A stretch of DNA of 64,000 nt, taken from assembly GCA_013398955.1 (NCBI GenBank), contig VWPU01008361.1, forward strand, positions 124,001 to 188,000, in the 5' to 3' direction. This DNA comes from Callaeas wilsoni (Eukaryota; Chordata; Aves; Passeriformes; Callaeidae). The position numbers and the translations under genes were made by a program. Below are positions 1 through 11,992 of this stretch, piece by piece. Within the stretch, counting starts at the first letter, position 1, and every line of letters starts with the position of its first letter. The notes below the pieces were generated by a model. It was given only the letters and a program-made list of their open reading frames with translations, had not been told where the DNA came from and did no database searches.

Positions 1-2703
1 CTTTCAGTGCTTCATAGCATAAAGAAGGATTTTGAGTGCTATAATTGAAAGATTAGCTACAATCACCCCAAGCTCCAGTTCAGATTCAGACACCCACCAT
101 GATTGAGTTCCATAGTAGCTATACATTTCCATTTACTGTTACTCTATCAAAATGCATTTATGCAAAATAACCATTGTAAAGGAAGAAGGCAGTTTAAGAG
201 GGAGGCCCTATTATTTTAAGGATAGCCTTTCTCTTGCAGTGTATGTTTCCAATGTGAATTTGAAGTGGATCTTCCACTTTGAGATGAAGGTCCCAACTTG
301 CTGATATACCCTAACTTTAGTAGTCTTCTATTTATCTATGTTGAAGAAGACAATACTAATCTCTTCAAAATAATATCTCAGAACTCTCATTGTAGATCCC
401 TGTAGTTCCTCACAGTGAAGTCACAAAAATGCAGATCCTGCTAAAAGAATTAATTTTTTTCTTTAAATAAAGTGAAGTTTGTGGGGTTTTTTTCTTTACT
501 GCCTTGGAATCTTACCTGTTTTTCCAAGACTGTTGTTAATGGTCCTAAGATCACTCACAACTTCTGGACATTCTGGACAGCGTCCACCTGCACTAGAATG
601 AAGAGTACAAACATTTGTATTTGGAAGCCTCAAACTTATCTTCTTCCACTGAGACTTTTGCTCAGTTGTTGGGCTCCGTTGTGGCAAATGTGTCAGCATC
701 TCTGACGTGAAGGAGCAGGCTGATCCGTGCAGTAGAGCTGTTGGGATCAGGATGGTGAGGCTACATGCCAGAAAATTCCACCAGGGAAAGAACGCCTTGT
801 TCAATCTCTTTACCTACACAGGGAACACTTAAATTCTCAAATCCACCCATTGCTTGCCCAGTTAGTTCACATTTTCTGATGAAGGTTTTATAAGGGTGAT
901 ACTTGAAACTTAACTGCATGCTCAACCATTCCCAGTCACCCTCGAACACAAGAGATCTTGGATCACCATTGCTACCTAAGCCTCACCTTCAGACCTACAG
1001 GCTGAAGCATTTCTGCAGGCTTCAGGAGCGGTCCTTTCACCAAACTGAGCTGAGCAAACCCTGCAAGTAAACATGTAGCTCTCACCCGTGCTTTAGGAAG
1101 AATCTCTTGGAAAATCTGCCCCACAACTGCCTGAGACAAACTACAGAATGCCCACACTGTATCCTGAAACGTCTGAGAAGAAAATACAGACCTCTGAGCA
1201 CTTTGCCAAATAAATGGTGTCTGTGCTTGTAGAGGACATGTTTATGCAAGAAATTATGAAAAGTGCACAATAATGTCTAAAAGAAATAAGCCCTCAAGGG
1301 TGAAGCTCTTCTTACAGGAAAAAGCTAAAAAATAATTATAATTTGCAGTGTGTATCCTTAATTTTATGCTGTACCTTTGAATGTGTTGAGGTTTTGGAAG
1401 TTCCTCATTCTTACATGAAAATATATTCAAAACTTAGTCCTCTAAAGGTATTTATTTTTCTTTCCAGTGCTGGGCAGAAAAAAAACCCCAAAACACCAAA
1501 GAAAAAGAAATATATTCATGCCTAAACCATAATCCTTGCAGTGAAGGCAAATTGGGGACTCTCCAAACAATGCCAAGTATGAAGAAACAAAGGTGGTTTC
1601 CCCCCCACAATGTTTTAAGGTCTTTTCCCCCCTCATAATATTAAACTAAGTCTTACAACTAGTCTTACAACTAACCTTACAGGATTTCAGGCTGAAGCAG
1701 CATACTCCGAGCACCTCAGCAGCAGTGATGGAAATCTGCATAACCCTAACAGGTACAGAAAGTGACACCATCCCTTCAGAGAGCGTGTAAGCCGTACATC
1801 ATGAACCTGTGCTCCAGAAGCGTGTGTTCTGCATGGAGAGGGAGGATGGATACGAAGTGAACGCACTTTCGGGGTAGTGTAACACAACCCTCTCCTCTGC
1901 CGTTCCCTTCTCCTGGCATCAGGGTGGATGTAATTCTTCTCATGCATTATTGATAGGCCCAAAAGCCTGCCAAGCTTGCCTGCTTTTTTTGTGACAGACA
2001 AAGGAGGGTACACGGATGGCACCTCTCACTGCTCGGGGCTCTGCTTTCATTAAGAACATTTTCTGCCTGTTCTCCAAGGGCACCCTCTGTCAGAGACTGC
2101 CACGCAATAAAGAAAATATGGCTTTGAAGTCCAGTGAATAGAAACAAAATGAATTAGCGTTCAGGTGTTCGTGCAACCTGATTACAAAGGCCCAATTCAG
2201 TGGCGTCCTTCACACCTTTTCACTTGTCCCTGCATAATCTCTACACATCTTTTAGGCTTTCTGCCTTTCTAGTCCCCCTCCTCCCTGTTCTCCCCCATCC
2301 CTTTATTTCCTAATGCTTGCAGGTCCTCCAGGAAGACACAAGCACTTACAGTTGTTGAGTGATTAAATATTTATAATCAGGGCAATGAGTGAGGTGTTGA
2401 ATAATAAATGCTAAGGTTGAGACGGCCTTAGATAATTTCTGCAGATTTCTTCATCCACAGCCTCTTTGATTCTAAGGCAAAATTCTTTTAATTAACAATA
2501 ACTTTTCCCCCATTCTTTTCTTTTCTTCTCCTTCTTTCTCTTCATTTCTTTTTTTTAGCAGCTATGATAGGCAATAGTCCTTTATCATTGTTTCTTTCAT
2601 GAACCTTAACCTTGAGAAAGTGCTAGACCTGTTAATATAACCTTAGACAGACATGCATAAAATTTGCATTGGTTGTTGCTTGCTCACATGTGGCTTTTAT
2701 ATC
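1..2703. other. Non-coding stretch, no gene seen
   Basis: AT-rich unique DNA. Short open frames on both strands have no recognisable domain and overlap each other. The only notable local feature is a cluster of CpG dinucleotides at about 1700-1910, described in the findings. A short A-rich patch lies near 1480-1510 and a pyrimidine-rich patch near 2510-2555. I see no repeat family before the CR1 tail that follows. Confidence 0.7.
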
Positions 2704-2797
2704 GTGATGTGACTTTTGGGAATGTCCTATCCAGGGCTAGGAGTTGGACTCAAGCCTTGTGGGTCCTTTCCAATTCAGCATATTCTGCGATTCTGCA
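2704..2797 (+). mobile_element. CR1 LINE 3'-end fragment
   Basis: About 95 bp of a CR1 3' untranslated tail. It reads through the CR1 phrases GGGCTAGGAGTTGGACTC and CCTTGTGGGTCC and ends in TATTCTGCGATTCTGCAG, a mutated form of the terminal ATTCTATG-type octamer repeat. The 3' terminus on the right gives plus orientation. The body is absent, as expected for the severe 5' truncation common in CR1. The tail type is the same as in the copy ending near 13321. It is non-coding and inactive. Confidence 0.85.
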
Positions 2798-5700
2798 GTA
2801 TATAAAACATGTACATAAATATATCTATTTACCCACATTCACTCAAACTCCTCTACAGCAGCTAGTATTTACTTAAGAAATGAAAGTCTGTAATAAATGG
2901 TCAGTCAGCTGTTAGGGACGGTTACAACATGTTGTGATGGGAAAGATAAGTGACATATAAAACTTCTTTAAAGAGCTGTCATTGTAGCTAACACTGCTCT
3001 TTACAGAACAGACAGAACAGCTGGATTATCCAGAGGTTTCTCTTGATTTGAGCTAGGAATGAATTTAGCGTTTAATATATTTCTTTGCTCTCCTTAATTT
3101 CCCTAACCAACAGCATTGGAGCTTGGGCTTTTTTGCTTTGTATTTCCTTAGAACATACACTTTAAAAACAAAGGGTGCTGATTTCTAGAGTTGAGTGATC
3201 ATTTCAGTTTGAGGGAAGAAAAGTTCTTCTTCTTTAAGAGATATTGCAGACACTCTTGATATGGAGAAAAAGCCTGTGAAAGTGATGTCTCATGAGATCA
3301 GAAGTCCTGCAGCAAGTAACAACCTTTTTCCTTCCCTTCTCTCTTTCCAATTACATTCATTCTCATGGCTATGCAGGAGACTGATTTGTCATTTCTGAAT
3401 GCTAGATTTGGTGGAGAACTACTGGCATAGCACAGACAAAGCAAAATACAAAGCAATGACTCCTGTGATCCAGGGTTCACAGAGGCTAAACGTGAAATGA
3501 CCAAAAGTAGGAAAAATGCATTCAGCAATAGGATTTGAAAAGATAGCAAAAAGATATCTGACAGTTAGGAGCTTTGAAGCATTTCAGTGTCAAAGATGAC
3601 TTAACTTGGAGTACAAAACAAACAAAGAAGAATTAAGAACCCCACGGTCTGTCTCCAATCATGTCGCTCTGGTGGCTATATCTCTTAACTCCTCTCAAAA
3701 TGAATGTCACTGTATTTCTGCATGTGATGACACTGTTTTGGAATTTGGTGAACAAATGTTCCATATTATTCTAAGATCTTAAAACTAGAAAGGAACTGGA
3801 AAACAGTCAAAGACCAAGGCAATGGAAAGGTTTCTGTCTGATGCACCTTCTCTCTCACATTCTTTCCCTGCTCCAAGGTTCACTCTTTTCCACAGGTCAC
3901 AGCTCTTTCCGGAAACACCCACCTACTCTGCCATAGTCCTCCCCACAGGCTGCAGTTTGGCTGTCTGCTCCACCATGGAGTACCTCATCTTTGTTCTTTT
4001 GCTCCTCCTCCTGACCTTGGTGTTCCCTTTGCTTATTCTCACTCCTTTTGTTCCCTGCACTTCCTCCCTCTGTGCAACACTTGCTGCCCTTAATTACGCT
4101 TTCCCAGAGCACCAGTTTGGCTGATGGGTGTACCTGTGTCCTGTGGTGGGGCCGTTGCAAGCAGCTCTTTGGCAGAGGGCAATCCCAGCCTCTTCTCATG
4201 GAGGCCACCTTGCAGACCCCTGCTGCCAGCACAGACACCCAAAATAAGATAAAAAATTTAGCAAAAAATTGATTTTTCTGAATGTGTAAACTAACACACT
4301 GTAGCTGGATGCTGATGAGGAATACTTCTACTGATGTATTCTGTTGTTTGACTTTTCAGCTATAAATACATATAAAGAGAAATTAAGCTGTCCACTTAAG
4401 CTCAGTCATTGAAATACAAAAGGGAATAGGGTTTGAGTTTAAATCAAAACATCTTCACACTGGTGATTCACTCTATAATGCAAACAATACAGCTGCTCTG
4501 GTCATATTATCTCATATTATCATATTATCTATCATTATATCAAGTGCTTTGAAATAGCATGACATCCAAAAGAAAGCAGAAGTTGGCATTGATATCTCAA
4601 GGATGAAAATGGGGACACCCTGGCAGACTAAAAAGGCCATCAGGGATGAAAATATTTGCTCTATTTACACGTGGAGCTTCAAACACAGGTACAGTGCAAC
4701 AACAGAAGCAGTAAACCGAGCTTTCTGGAGGACTTTTTCCTTGCTGTTGTTGCAGAACACTGTTCGTGTTGTAATCCTATCCTCCTACCCAGCTTCACTC
4801 TGCATGGCTACTTCATCTTCCAGTTGCGCCTTACCTGGCTTCAAGAACTCAGTCTTTAATAAATTCATGTGTTTACTTATGTGCATGGCCATTTATGTTC
4901 AGAAAGATGAGAGGAAAATATGGATCCTGTATGAAGAAGTTTCCAGAAACCTATTTGGACTGTTAACTCTCCAGAGCAGCATTCATCTTGGTGGTGTTCT
5001 CTATGGCTTCTATCCTCGTCATATTTTGACAATAGATATCACAAAACTAATTTGTTTAAATTAATTTGATTTCTTGCACCTTTTTGGTGTTTACAGAGGA
5101 CAAAAATTATCCCTAAGTCAATTCTCTTAAGTGAACTCAAGCTTTTAATCTTTGCTTTCTTGGAGTTTTCTATTCACTTCTTATAGCATTTTCTGTTTCC
5201 AGAACTCAGTGCTGAACTAGAGATACTGTGTCAACTTTTAGTTGTAAAATGCTACAAACTCACCAGTTTCAGGAGAGCTGCTTGTGATTTTCACTGATCA
5301 ATGGAGATGAAAAGTGAGTATGAAGAAAAAGTCCCATTTACGCTTCAGACTGTTACACCACCTGTTTTATCTTGGTATGTATAAGGCATTACAGGGTTAA
5401 GGCTGTGTTACCGTGGTAGAAAGAAAGAAGGACGCCTCAAGGTGCAAAAGATTTATTTCTCCCTCAAAACATAGTCTTTTGCCTCAAGTGACCTATTACT
5501 CTTACAACTGAGCCCAGTTTTGAAACAGATAAAATGCTTACAAATAGTTTTTTCTCCTGAAGAGGACCATTTGGACTGTATATGTTGGATAGCATCCTGT
5601 GCACAGAGTGAGTAATGGGAAAGATTTCGTAGAGGTGTTTGGGCTTGTAAGGAGCCAGCACAGAACAGACAAGCCTTGTAACTAGACAAGATCTTAGTCC

Positions 5701-8700
5701 TCTGCCTCATCCAGCCACTGATTTAACAGAAAAGTAAACCACGTCTTCCCTCTCCCCTACGCTCATAACTTTCTGGAGTAGAAGCTGCCACTTCACGTGC
5801 ATCTCCTACCAACAAGGGTCAGATCTCAGAGCTTTGTGATGATATTATAATACAAAAATACAATGACGATGATGATAATGGTAAGAGACAAGAAAAAGTC
5901 ATTCAGAACTCTGTTGTAAACATCTGAGTCAAGAGCAATCTCCAGATTTAAAAACAAATCTCACTTCATGCAGAGAAAATGATTCCATGTGAATGACTAA
6001 GTTATGTCAGGGTCTCAAGACAAAATCTATATAAATATTTGGCTCCTAATACTGTTCATTAATGTGGTACTTCATGCTCCTCAGTTTCCCTTTGTCAGGC
6101 TCATCCTTGCAGAAGCTTTCAGGCACCCTGAGATGGTGCATTACAGATAGCAGAAGTGTGCATGCAACAACTGGAGCAATGGATGGGAAAAGGTTGCCTC
6201 GGTTTGCCTCCTAATTTTGTTTCCTCTCCCCACCAAGGGGTACTTGCTAAACCACCAACAGCTAAATAGATCCATCAACAAATGCCAAGGCTGCTGCTAG
6301 GCTTCGGTCATGTCTTTCCCAGTAGGGGCCACTACAGAGCATCAAATAGGAAGGAAGACTGGGAAGAGAAAATGAGTTCACTATAACAGAAGGAACCAGG
6401 TAAATATGAAAAATGCTTCACTGGAAGATTAATCCTTCCTGTAGTCCATCGTTAAAGTAATAAAAGGTTTATGATTCATTTCTTACATTATAATGGAGGA
6501 GGCAATTAGTAATTACTGGATTTATAGTATTTGTTGTGTTAACTCAGCCAATAAAATACACAGCAAAACTGTTTTTCTGAAGCACATTCATTGCAAAGTA
6601 ATGTTCTTGAAGCATTAAAAATGCAATCTAGTGCACTGCACTTCATGTATTATTACAGAAAGAAGGATGGTTTTCCAACATACACCAAGGTATTAAGAAC
6701 TCAAATATTTTCTTTTTTTTCCTATGCAATTTTTTTTCCTCAAAGGAAGTTTAAACAATCTAAGTAATCTCCAGTAATAAGATTTAGCACAAAACCCTAC
6801 ACGTGCTTAATGTTTATTTTTAAAAAAACTAAGCACCCTTTCTCAAACTTCCACATCTTTCCCCCTAATGTACAATCAAGTTTGTGTCTTTTCTTCACAT
6901 GGGAAAATGGTCAGACTTACACGATCTTCATTGGCTACTGGAATTTCCTTTGTATCTGCCCTAATAATACTTTTTGCTTCCACTAAAGTATTTCTTTAAA
7001 GTAGTATTTGTTTCAGTAGTATTTTTGTCCTGCTGTGAATCAGAATTCCATTATTATACATTGGTCAATTGTATGTAAAAGTTTACATTCTGGAACTGCT
7101 ACAAAGTAAATTTTATATTAAAACAGCTTTTAATATATAGCAAAAATTTAAACTGAATTAACAAAAAATGAAAGTATTATTCCTGTTACATGCTTGTATC
7201 ACACCTACATGTGCCTTGGAGCTCAAGATCTTGGAAAGTGATTGCTTTATAATGTATCCATGTTCAGTTATTTGGCTTCTATCCATGAGCTAAATTAAAC
7301 ATGTAGAATAATAGAAAACACATGCATTTTCATCCAAAAAACACAATCATCTTTCACTTCAGCCAAAGGAAAGTATACAATAAACACCACTCATCTAGAG
7401 GGACCCTACAGCCAGGGAGGGGAAAGGGAATGGAAAGAGGTGAAGTTTGAGGAAACCCCTCCAACTTAAGCAAGGCATTTTTCTAAATCATGACTAAAAG
7501 GGTAACCCCCATGAAATTCAGGATTGCCAATTCCCCTGATAATACATTTTCCTATAAATTCCCTAAATGTTTTCATTTGCAGAAATAGGATTGCCTTTCC
7601 CTCCACTGAAAAAAAGCCTAGCCACATAATCCTCGATCATCAAGGCAGGTATGGTCCTGTAATGCAATTTCCTTCTAAAAGTTCTTGAAACTGAATTCAG
7701 AGTTGAACTGTCATGTGTAGCACTCCTCAGGGGTTCCTGGAAAACCATTTCCCCATCTGAGTATGTAACTCTGTGAAATCAAAAAGGGAAGCAGTCAATC
7801 TTGTCAGCTGTTTTTAGTCAAAAGGTTTTTGACAGAGGAGAGTCATAATTCTTAGAAATAAATTTCTGCAATAAAAATAAGTTCACTAGAGTAAAAGCTG
7901 TTGGAAAATTCAAAATTGTCAAAAATTATTGAAATAAAATTTCTTTAGTCATCTGAACATTTTTTTAACTCTATTGTTTCCAGAATTTTTATCAGTATTA
8001 CTGATTTTCAGATTCTATGTGAAAAAAAGCAAACTGTAATCTGAATTTTTTGGGGAAGACAATAAAAGCTTACATCCTCCAACACTAGGGACAGATCTAC
8101 TGCAAATGCATTTTTTGCTACATTGGAGAAAATCTTATATAAGCAACATGTAAAAAACACCAAACAATAATACGTTATCTAGCATACTCTTTATCACTGC
8201 TTCCTTAATATGGTTTCAAACCCGAAGAAGAGTCTCTGTGCCTTAAAGCCTGTTGTTTTTTAACCAACCATATCAGTTGATCTAATAAAAGATAATCACT
8301 CTACAAACCTTCTCTTTAAAAACATTTCACACAGTCTAGCTAGAGACAGAGAGGGGAAAATTAAGTTCACAAGCCTTGCTTGTGAAGTCCCATCGAAGGG
8401 ACGATGAATTTGTCTGGATGCAATATGTAATAAACAACCCTGTGAAAAAAAAGGCAGAAGCTTGTACAGCATCTGCTTTGCAAACTTAAATAACTTGGCC
8501 ATTTAAGTTGTTTTGTTTGGTCTATTACATATGGCAAAATGATCCAATTGATGCACTCAGTACCATCAGTATTTCATTTAAAAAAACTAATCTGTTCTCT
8601 TCCCTTCCCCTCCCCATGTTGATGGAGGATCAGTTTAATATCTGGATTGCTGGCAGTGCACTTGAGTGCTGGTGAGTCAGATAGATGGGAATGCTCCCTC

Positions 8701-9247
8701 TGAGTCAGTGTGGAGCCAGCCTCCCAGCATGGTGCTTGGGGACACTCTGGTGCTTGAGCTGCAATCATTTAGATCAGAGAAAACCAAAGCCTCGAACAGT
8801 TGCGGTCACTTGAAATCAGATGGAAAAAACAGAGATATTATGCCAGTATCCTCAGCAAACTCAAAAGAAGACAATAATTGCACGAGGCCAGATCTGCTCA
8901 CACTCTGCCAAGAACCTTGATGAGATAAAGATAGTCTTCTTTGTTTTCTGCCATTAAATAGTCGAGCTCATTATTTTTATTACTGAAAAAGTTGCTATAT
9001 TACACACAAGAAGTGGTTGCATTTCAGTGCTGCACAAAGTGACTCTGTTACGTATAAGCTGTAGCTTTGCACATGACAAGGAATAAATCAGTCCTAGCTG
9101 TGCTTTTGCATAGACTTCAATGGAGTTTAGAGCCATCCTAGACCTTTTAAATGATCTATAATTCATCTGGGAGAAAACAAAAGGAATTTAATCACAAATG
9201 AATTTTTTTAGAAAGGAAATACTGCACTACCAGTTATTCCCCTGGCC
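2798..9247. other. Non-coding stretch, no gene seen
   Basis: Long AT-rich stretch without a recognisable gene. It contains the longest open frame of the window (4603..5064, 153 codons, plus strand), which I do not accept as a gene. Small direct repeats of CATATTAT occur at 4502-4530. A stretch rich in TAAT motifs at about 6470-6660 is listed as a candidate conserved element. No interspersed repeat could be recognised with confidence. Confidence 0.65.
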
Positions 9248-9325
9248 TGTAAGCGCTTTCCAAGCAGGGCCCAGATTCTTATTTTGTGTTCACCCAGTGC
9301 ACAGCACAGTCAGTTCCTCTGGGTT
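9248..9325. repeat. Ancient amniote interspersed repeat fragment
   Basis: The run TGTAAGCGCTTTCCAAGCAG, followed by GGCCCAGATTCTTATTTTGT and a stretch with CAGTGCACAGCACAGT, resembles a dispersed sequence found widely in turtles, crocodilians and birds. That sequence reads roughly 'TGTAAGCTCTTT..GGCAGGG..TCTTATTTTGTGTTT..ACAGTGCCTAGCACA'. The match is by eye, with many substitutions. I cannot assign the repeat class. It would be a fossil shared by deep reptile lineages rather than a recent insertion. Confidence 0.5.
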
Positions 9326-10559
9326 TTTGAATGATGTATCTCAACAAAGCTATCACAACAGCGATAACCCCGATGAAAATGATGTCCATGATAATTAATT
9401 CAACACTTTCCAGTGAATAACACATATAATTATTACACTCCATTTCTGTTTATTATTCAAGTATTTTTGGTTTCCCTTAGCAAAAGTTCATGTCACTGGC
9501 AATGCATCCAATTAAATACACAAAAATGAACATCTGCAAAATTTCAAGCTACCAAGAAAGCGCTGATACTTTCTTGCTTCAAGAAAGAAAGAGGACAAAC
9601 TGACAGGGAAGTTTTTCTCTTTTTTCGTTCTGAAACACTGCAACTCTTGTAACCGCTATCCCCCTCATTCACATAGTTGCATAGTTAGTTGGCAATTTAC
9701 TAGGGAATCATCATGTGCACAGAAAACCATCTGAGAAACAAAATCAATTCAGTGAAAGAGAGAATAACACTAACATTTCAAAGTGATCTGAGTTGCACAG
9801 GTCAGGGAAAAAAAGATTCTGGTTTTCACAGTAAAAGAAATAAACATTTACTTTTGCACTGTTTCAAAATGTAAAAGCATGTTTCCTGATACGTGAAGTT
9901 CAAATGAAACTCCCCATAAAGTATATGTTGAGATCCTGACCTGAGAACTCACGTGGCAGGATAGAACTCAATGCAAAATTAAAAGGAATGAGTTCTCCAC
10001 CCACCGACTTCAGCAGCGCTGCTAGGCACCATAATAATTAATTGAGCCCTGATATTTCATCAGCCGTTGATTACAGAGTGGAGCTGAGTGGAACATTTCA
10101 CACAGAAAATGAGGCAATGTTTCAACAAAGTCGGGGAAGAAAAATCACTTTTCACACAGCATTGTTTCATGAATTTTGACATTTGATTTCACTTAGCTGA
10201 ATGAAGACTAGAGTGAGAAAAGGTGAGCATGCCAGAATGAGAGGGAGAGACAAGGCCCAGGCAGCACACCATTCTCTAAGTGGGTCACATGTTTAATAGC
10301 TGAAGAGATGGGAGCAGATTCTCCATTTGACCAAAATTTTGTTGCATGCAAAGGAGAGACCTTTTGGGGAAACAACCAGCACTTCCACATGTTTTGACCA
10401 GACTCAAGACACTGACTCCCAGAGCAGTAGGAAGACTGCTCCACATCTCTCAGGTTGGTCAAGGCCTCCCAGTGAAATGTTGAACAGCTGAGCATAGATG
10501 AAACAGACACTGAAATATAGCCCTTGACATCCGGTGACTGGTTTTGGAGAGAAAGCCTT
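9326..10559. other. Non-coding stretch, no gene seen
   Basis: No gene recognised. A perfect 8-bp inverted repeat (CAAGAAAG / CTTTCTTG, 8-nt loop) lies at 9553-9576. A TAAT-rich segment at about 10010-10110 has the look of conserved regulatory DNA. The rightmost 300 bp become less AT-rich and lead into a possible LTR fragment. Confidence 0.6.
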
Positions 10560-10770
10560 GCCCAAGGCAGCTGCACCAGGATGTGGTGCCAAGCTGTCTC
10601 TGCTATGGACATTTGTGTGGCAGCTCAGAAACCAGTGGAGAGCTGGTTTATGAAGAGAGTTGAGAAATAAATGTTCATTTTTATGACTGCCAACATTCAC
10701 CTCCACACTGCTCAAGTCCCTCGGTATCTCACGGCCTTCCAGGAGCAAACCCTCTCCTGGTTGATGAGTT
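10560..10770 (+). mobile_element. Possible decayed LTR fragment
   Basis: This segment is richer in GC than its surroundings. It contains a polyadenylation-like GAGAAATAAATGTTCATTTT, followed about 60 bp later by AAGTCCCTCGGTATCTCACG. That order is reminiscent of the R/U5 part of avian endogenous retroviral LTRs. I could not define TG...CA ends, a primer-binding site or any viral gene. Any insertion is therefore a solo, decayed fragment. It could equally be unique DNA. Confidence 0.25.
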
Positions 10771-10886
10771 TTGACATTGATTTTAGTGTAAGGTTTGAGG
10801 AGTTTTGGAGGGTGTTGTGCGAAGAGCGTTTTTGTCCAGACACTCAGTTTAGGAACTATCTCTATTCCTCAACTGCATACTCCTTT

Positions 10887-10920
10887 GGGGGTGTGTGTGG
10901 GGGTGTGAGGGTGTGTGTGT
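10887..10920. repeat. GT/G-rich simple repeat
   Basis: Low-complexity run made of two G5 blocks, one G3 block and GTGTGT spacers. It directly abuts the CR1-like tail of the SINE to the right. It has only three G-runs of three or more, so it falls just short of a canonical four-run G-quadruplex. Confidence 0.9.
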
Positions 10921-10930
10921 TGGAATTTCA

Positions 10931-11063
10931 GAGAATCACAGAGTATTCTGACCTTGAAGGGACACACAAAGATCATTAAGTCCAATTCTTAAGTGAATGC
11001 CCCATACGGCAGTGAAGCCTACAACCTTGGCATTATTAGCACCAGGCTATAACCAACTTTGTT
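10931..11063 (-). mobile_element. tRNA-Ile-derived SINE with CR1-like tail (TguSINE1-like)
   Basis: Read on the minus strand, the right part (about 10998-11063) is a tRNA-Ile(AAT)-like body. It has a D-arm remnant GTTGGTTA, then GGTGCTAATAATGCC, where the loop CTAATAA carries anticodon AAT. A decayed T-arm/box B and CGTATGGGGC acceptor-side remnants follow. The left part (10931-10997) is a CR1-type 3' tail, including TCATTAAGTCCAATTCTTAA in plus orientation and an AGAATCACAGAGTATTCT terminus. This composition matches TguSINE1, a passerine SINE known to fuse tRNA-Ile to a CR1-X-like tail and to be mobilised by CR1. The tRNA 5' end is truncated and box B is mutated, so the copy is old and inactive. 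Confidence 0.8.
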
Positions 11064-11929
11064 TAAATTTGTTTAGGTATCAGGGAAAAAACAAACATCC
11101 AAGTTTTAGCTATTTTTGATTGTGTAAATTCTGTATGTACAAATGCAGTGAAATGTATTACCCTCATACAGGAAACTTTTTATTCAACAACATGATGTAA
11201 ACAGCTATTTTGGTTCTTTTTGCTAGGACTAAGAGTGCTTTGGATGAAAGAAAGTGGGGGGGAGGAAATACTGGCATGTGTGAAATGTAGGAGAGGAAAT
11301 GTAAGAAGAGAGAAATCAGAACATGACACATAATAGGGCTACAGAAAGAGCAACTGATAAAAAAAAGATAAGCATTGAAGAGGAAATTAAAAGACAACAA
11401 GTTATCCACTTGGAACTGATCAAGAAACAAGAGCATGTATGCCTGTAGTAACATCTCCATCTCCCATTGGCAGTTCCTCCAAGATCCAGGGTGTTCCCTG
11501 AGTCCTGGCTGACATCCAGCTTGGGTAATTATATTCTACTTACATAAAATTCCCCTTGCAGTTTCAATTGGACACCACGTTTTATCCCAAACTGTTCTGC
11601 AGTGTGGTGATGCTTGCTTCACAGCAGAGATGGCTGCATTTCAGCAGGGAGCAAAGTTATCTTTTTATATAGTTCATATACTCTGCTATAAAGCACCTGG
11701 GACCCTTCTGCATCAAACGTGCTGTACACATTATGTTATCAGTAGTATTCAAGTTATTAGGAGAAATAGTATACAGTCATCATTTATCTACTGAGACAAT
11801 AAATTCTCTGTTAAGTAGAGTCTAAGCTAAATCACAGTGCCATAGTAGTGCTCAGATGGAATTGAATGGCACAGTTATAAAAGTAATTGAACAAGCCAGT
11901 GTGGCTACAGCTGGGGAAAGTAAATCACA
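11064..11929. other. Non-coding stretch, no gene seen
   Basis: No gene or repeat family recognised. Short open frames on the minus strand at 11164-11460 read through low-complexity AG-rich DNA and encode no known domain. Confidence 0.6.
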
Positions 11930-11992
11930 GGCCTAGATCCTCAGCTTAAGGAAAAAAGATTCATAGAAGCTCAACTATTTACACCAGTGGGG
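11930..11992. repeat. Possible ancient amniote palindromic repeat
   Basis: GCCTAGATCCTCAGCT is followed about 30 bp later by CAACTATTTACACCAGTGG. In many turtle, crocodile and bird genomes a dispersed palindromic repeat has GATCCTCAGCTGGTGTAAAT at one end and ATTTACACCAGCTGAGGATC at the other. The observed sequence retains both word pairs in that order but the palindrome is badly eroded. The family name is not assigned. Confidence 0.4.

Noticed and set aside
4603..5064. Longest open frame in the window, 153 codons on the plus strand
   Set aside because: No recognisable domain, no codon or compositional shift at its borders, several overlapping frames in the same region, and a length that chance allows in 64 kb over six frames.
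10998..11063. A tRNA-Ile gene on the minus strand
   Set aside because: The acceptor 5' half is missing, box B is mutated and the sequence is fused to a CR1-like tail, so it is a SINE and not a functional tRNA gene.
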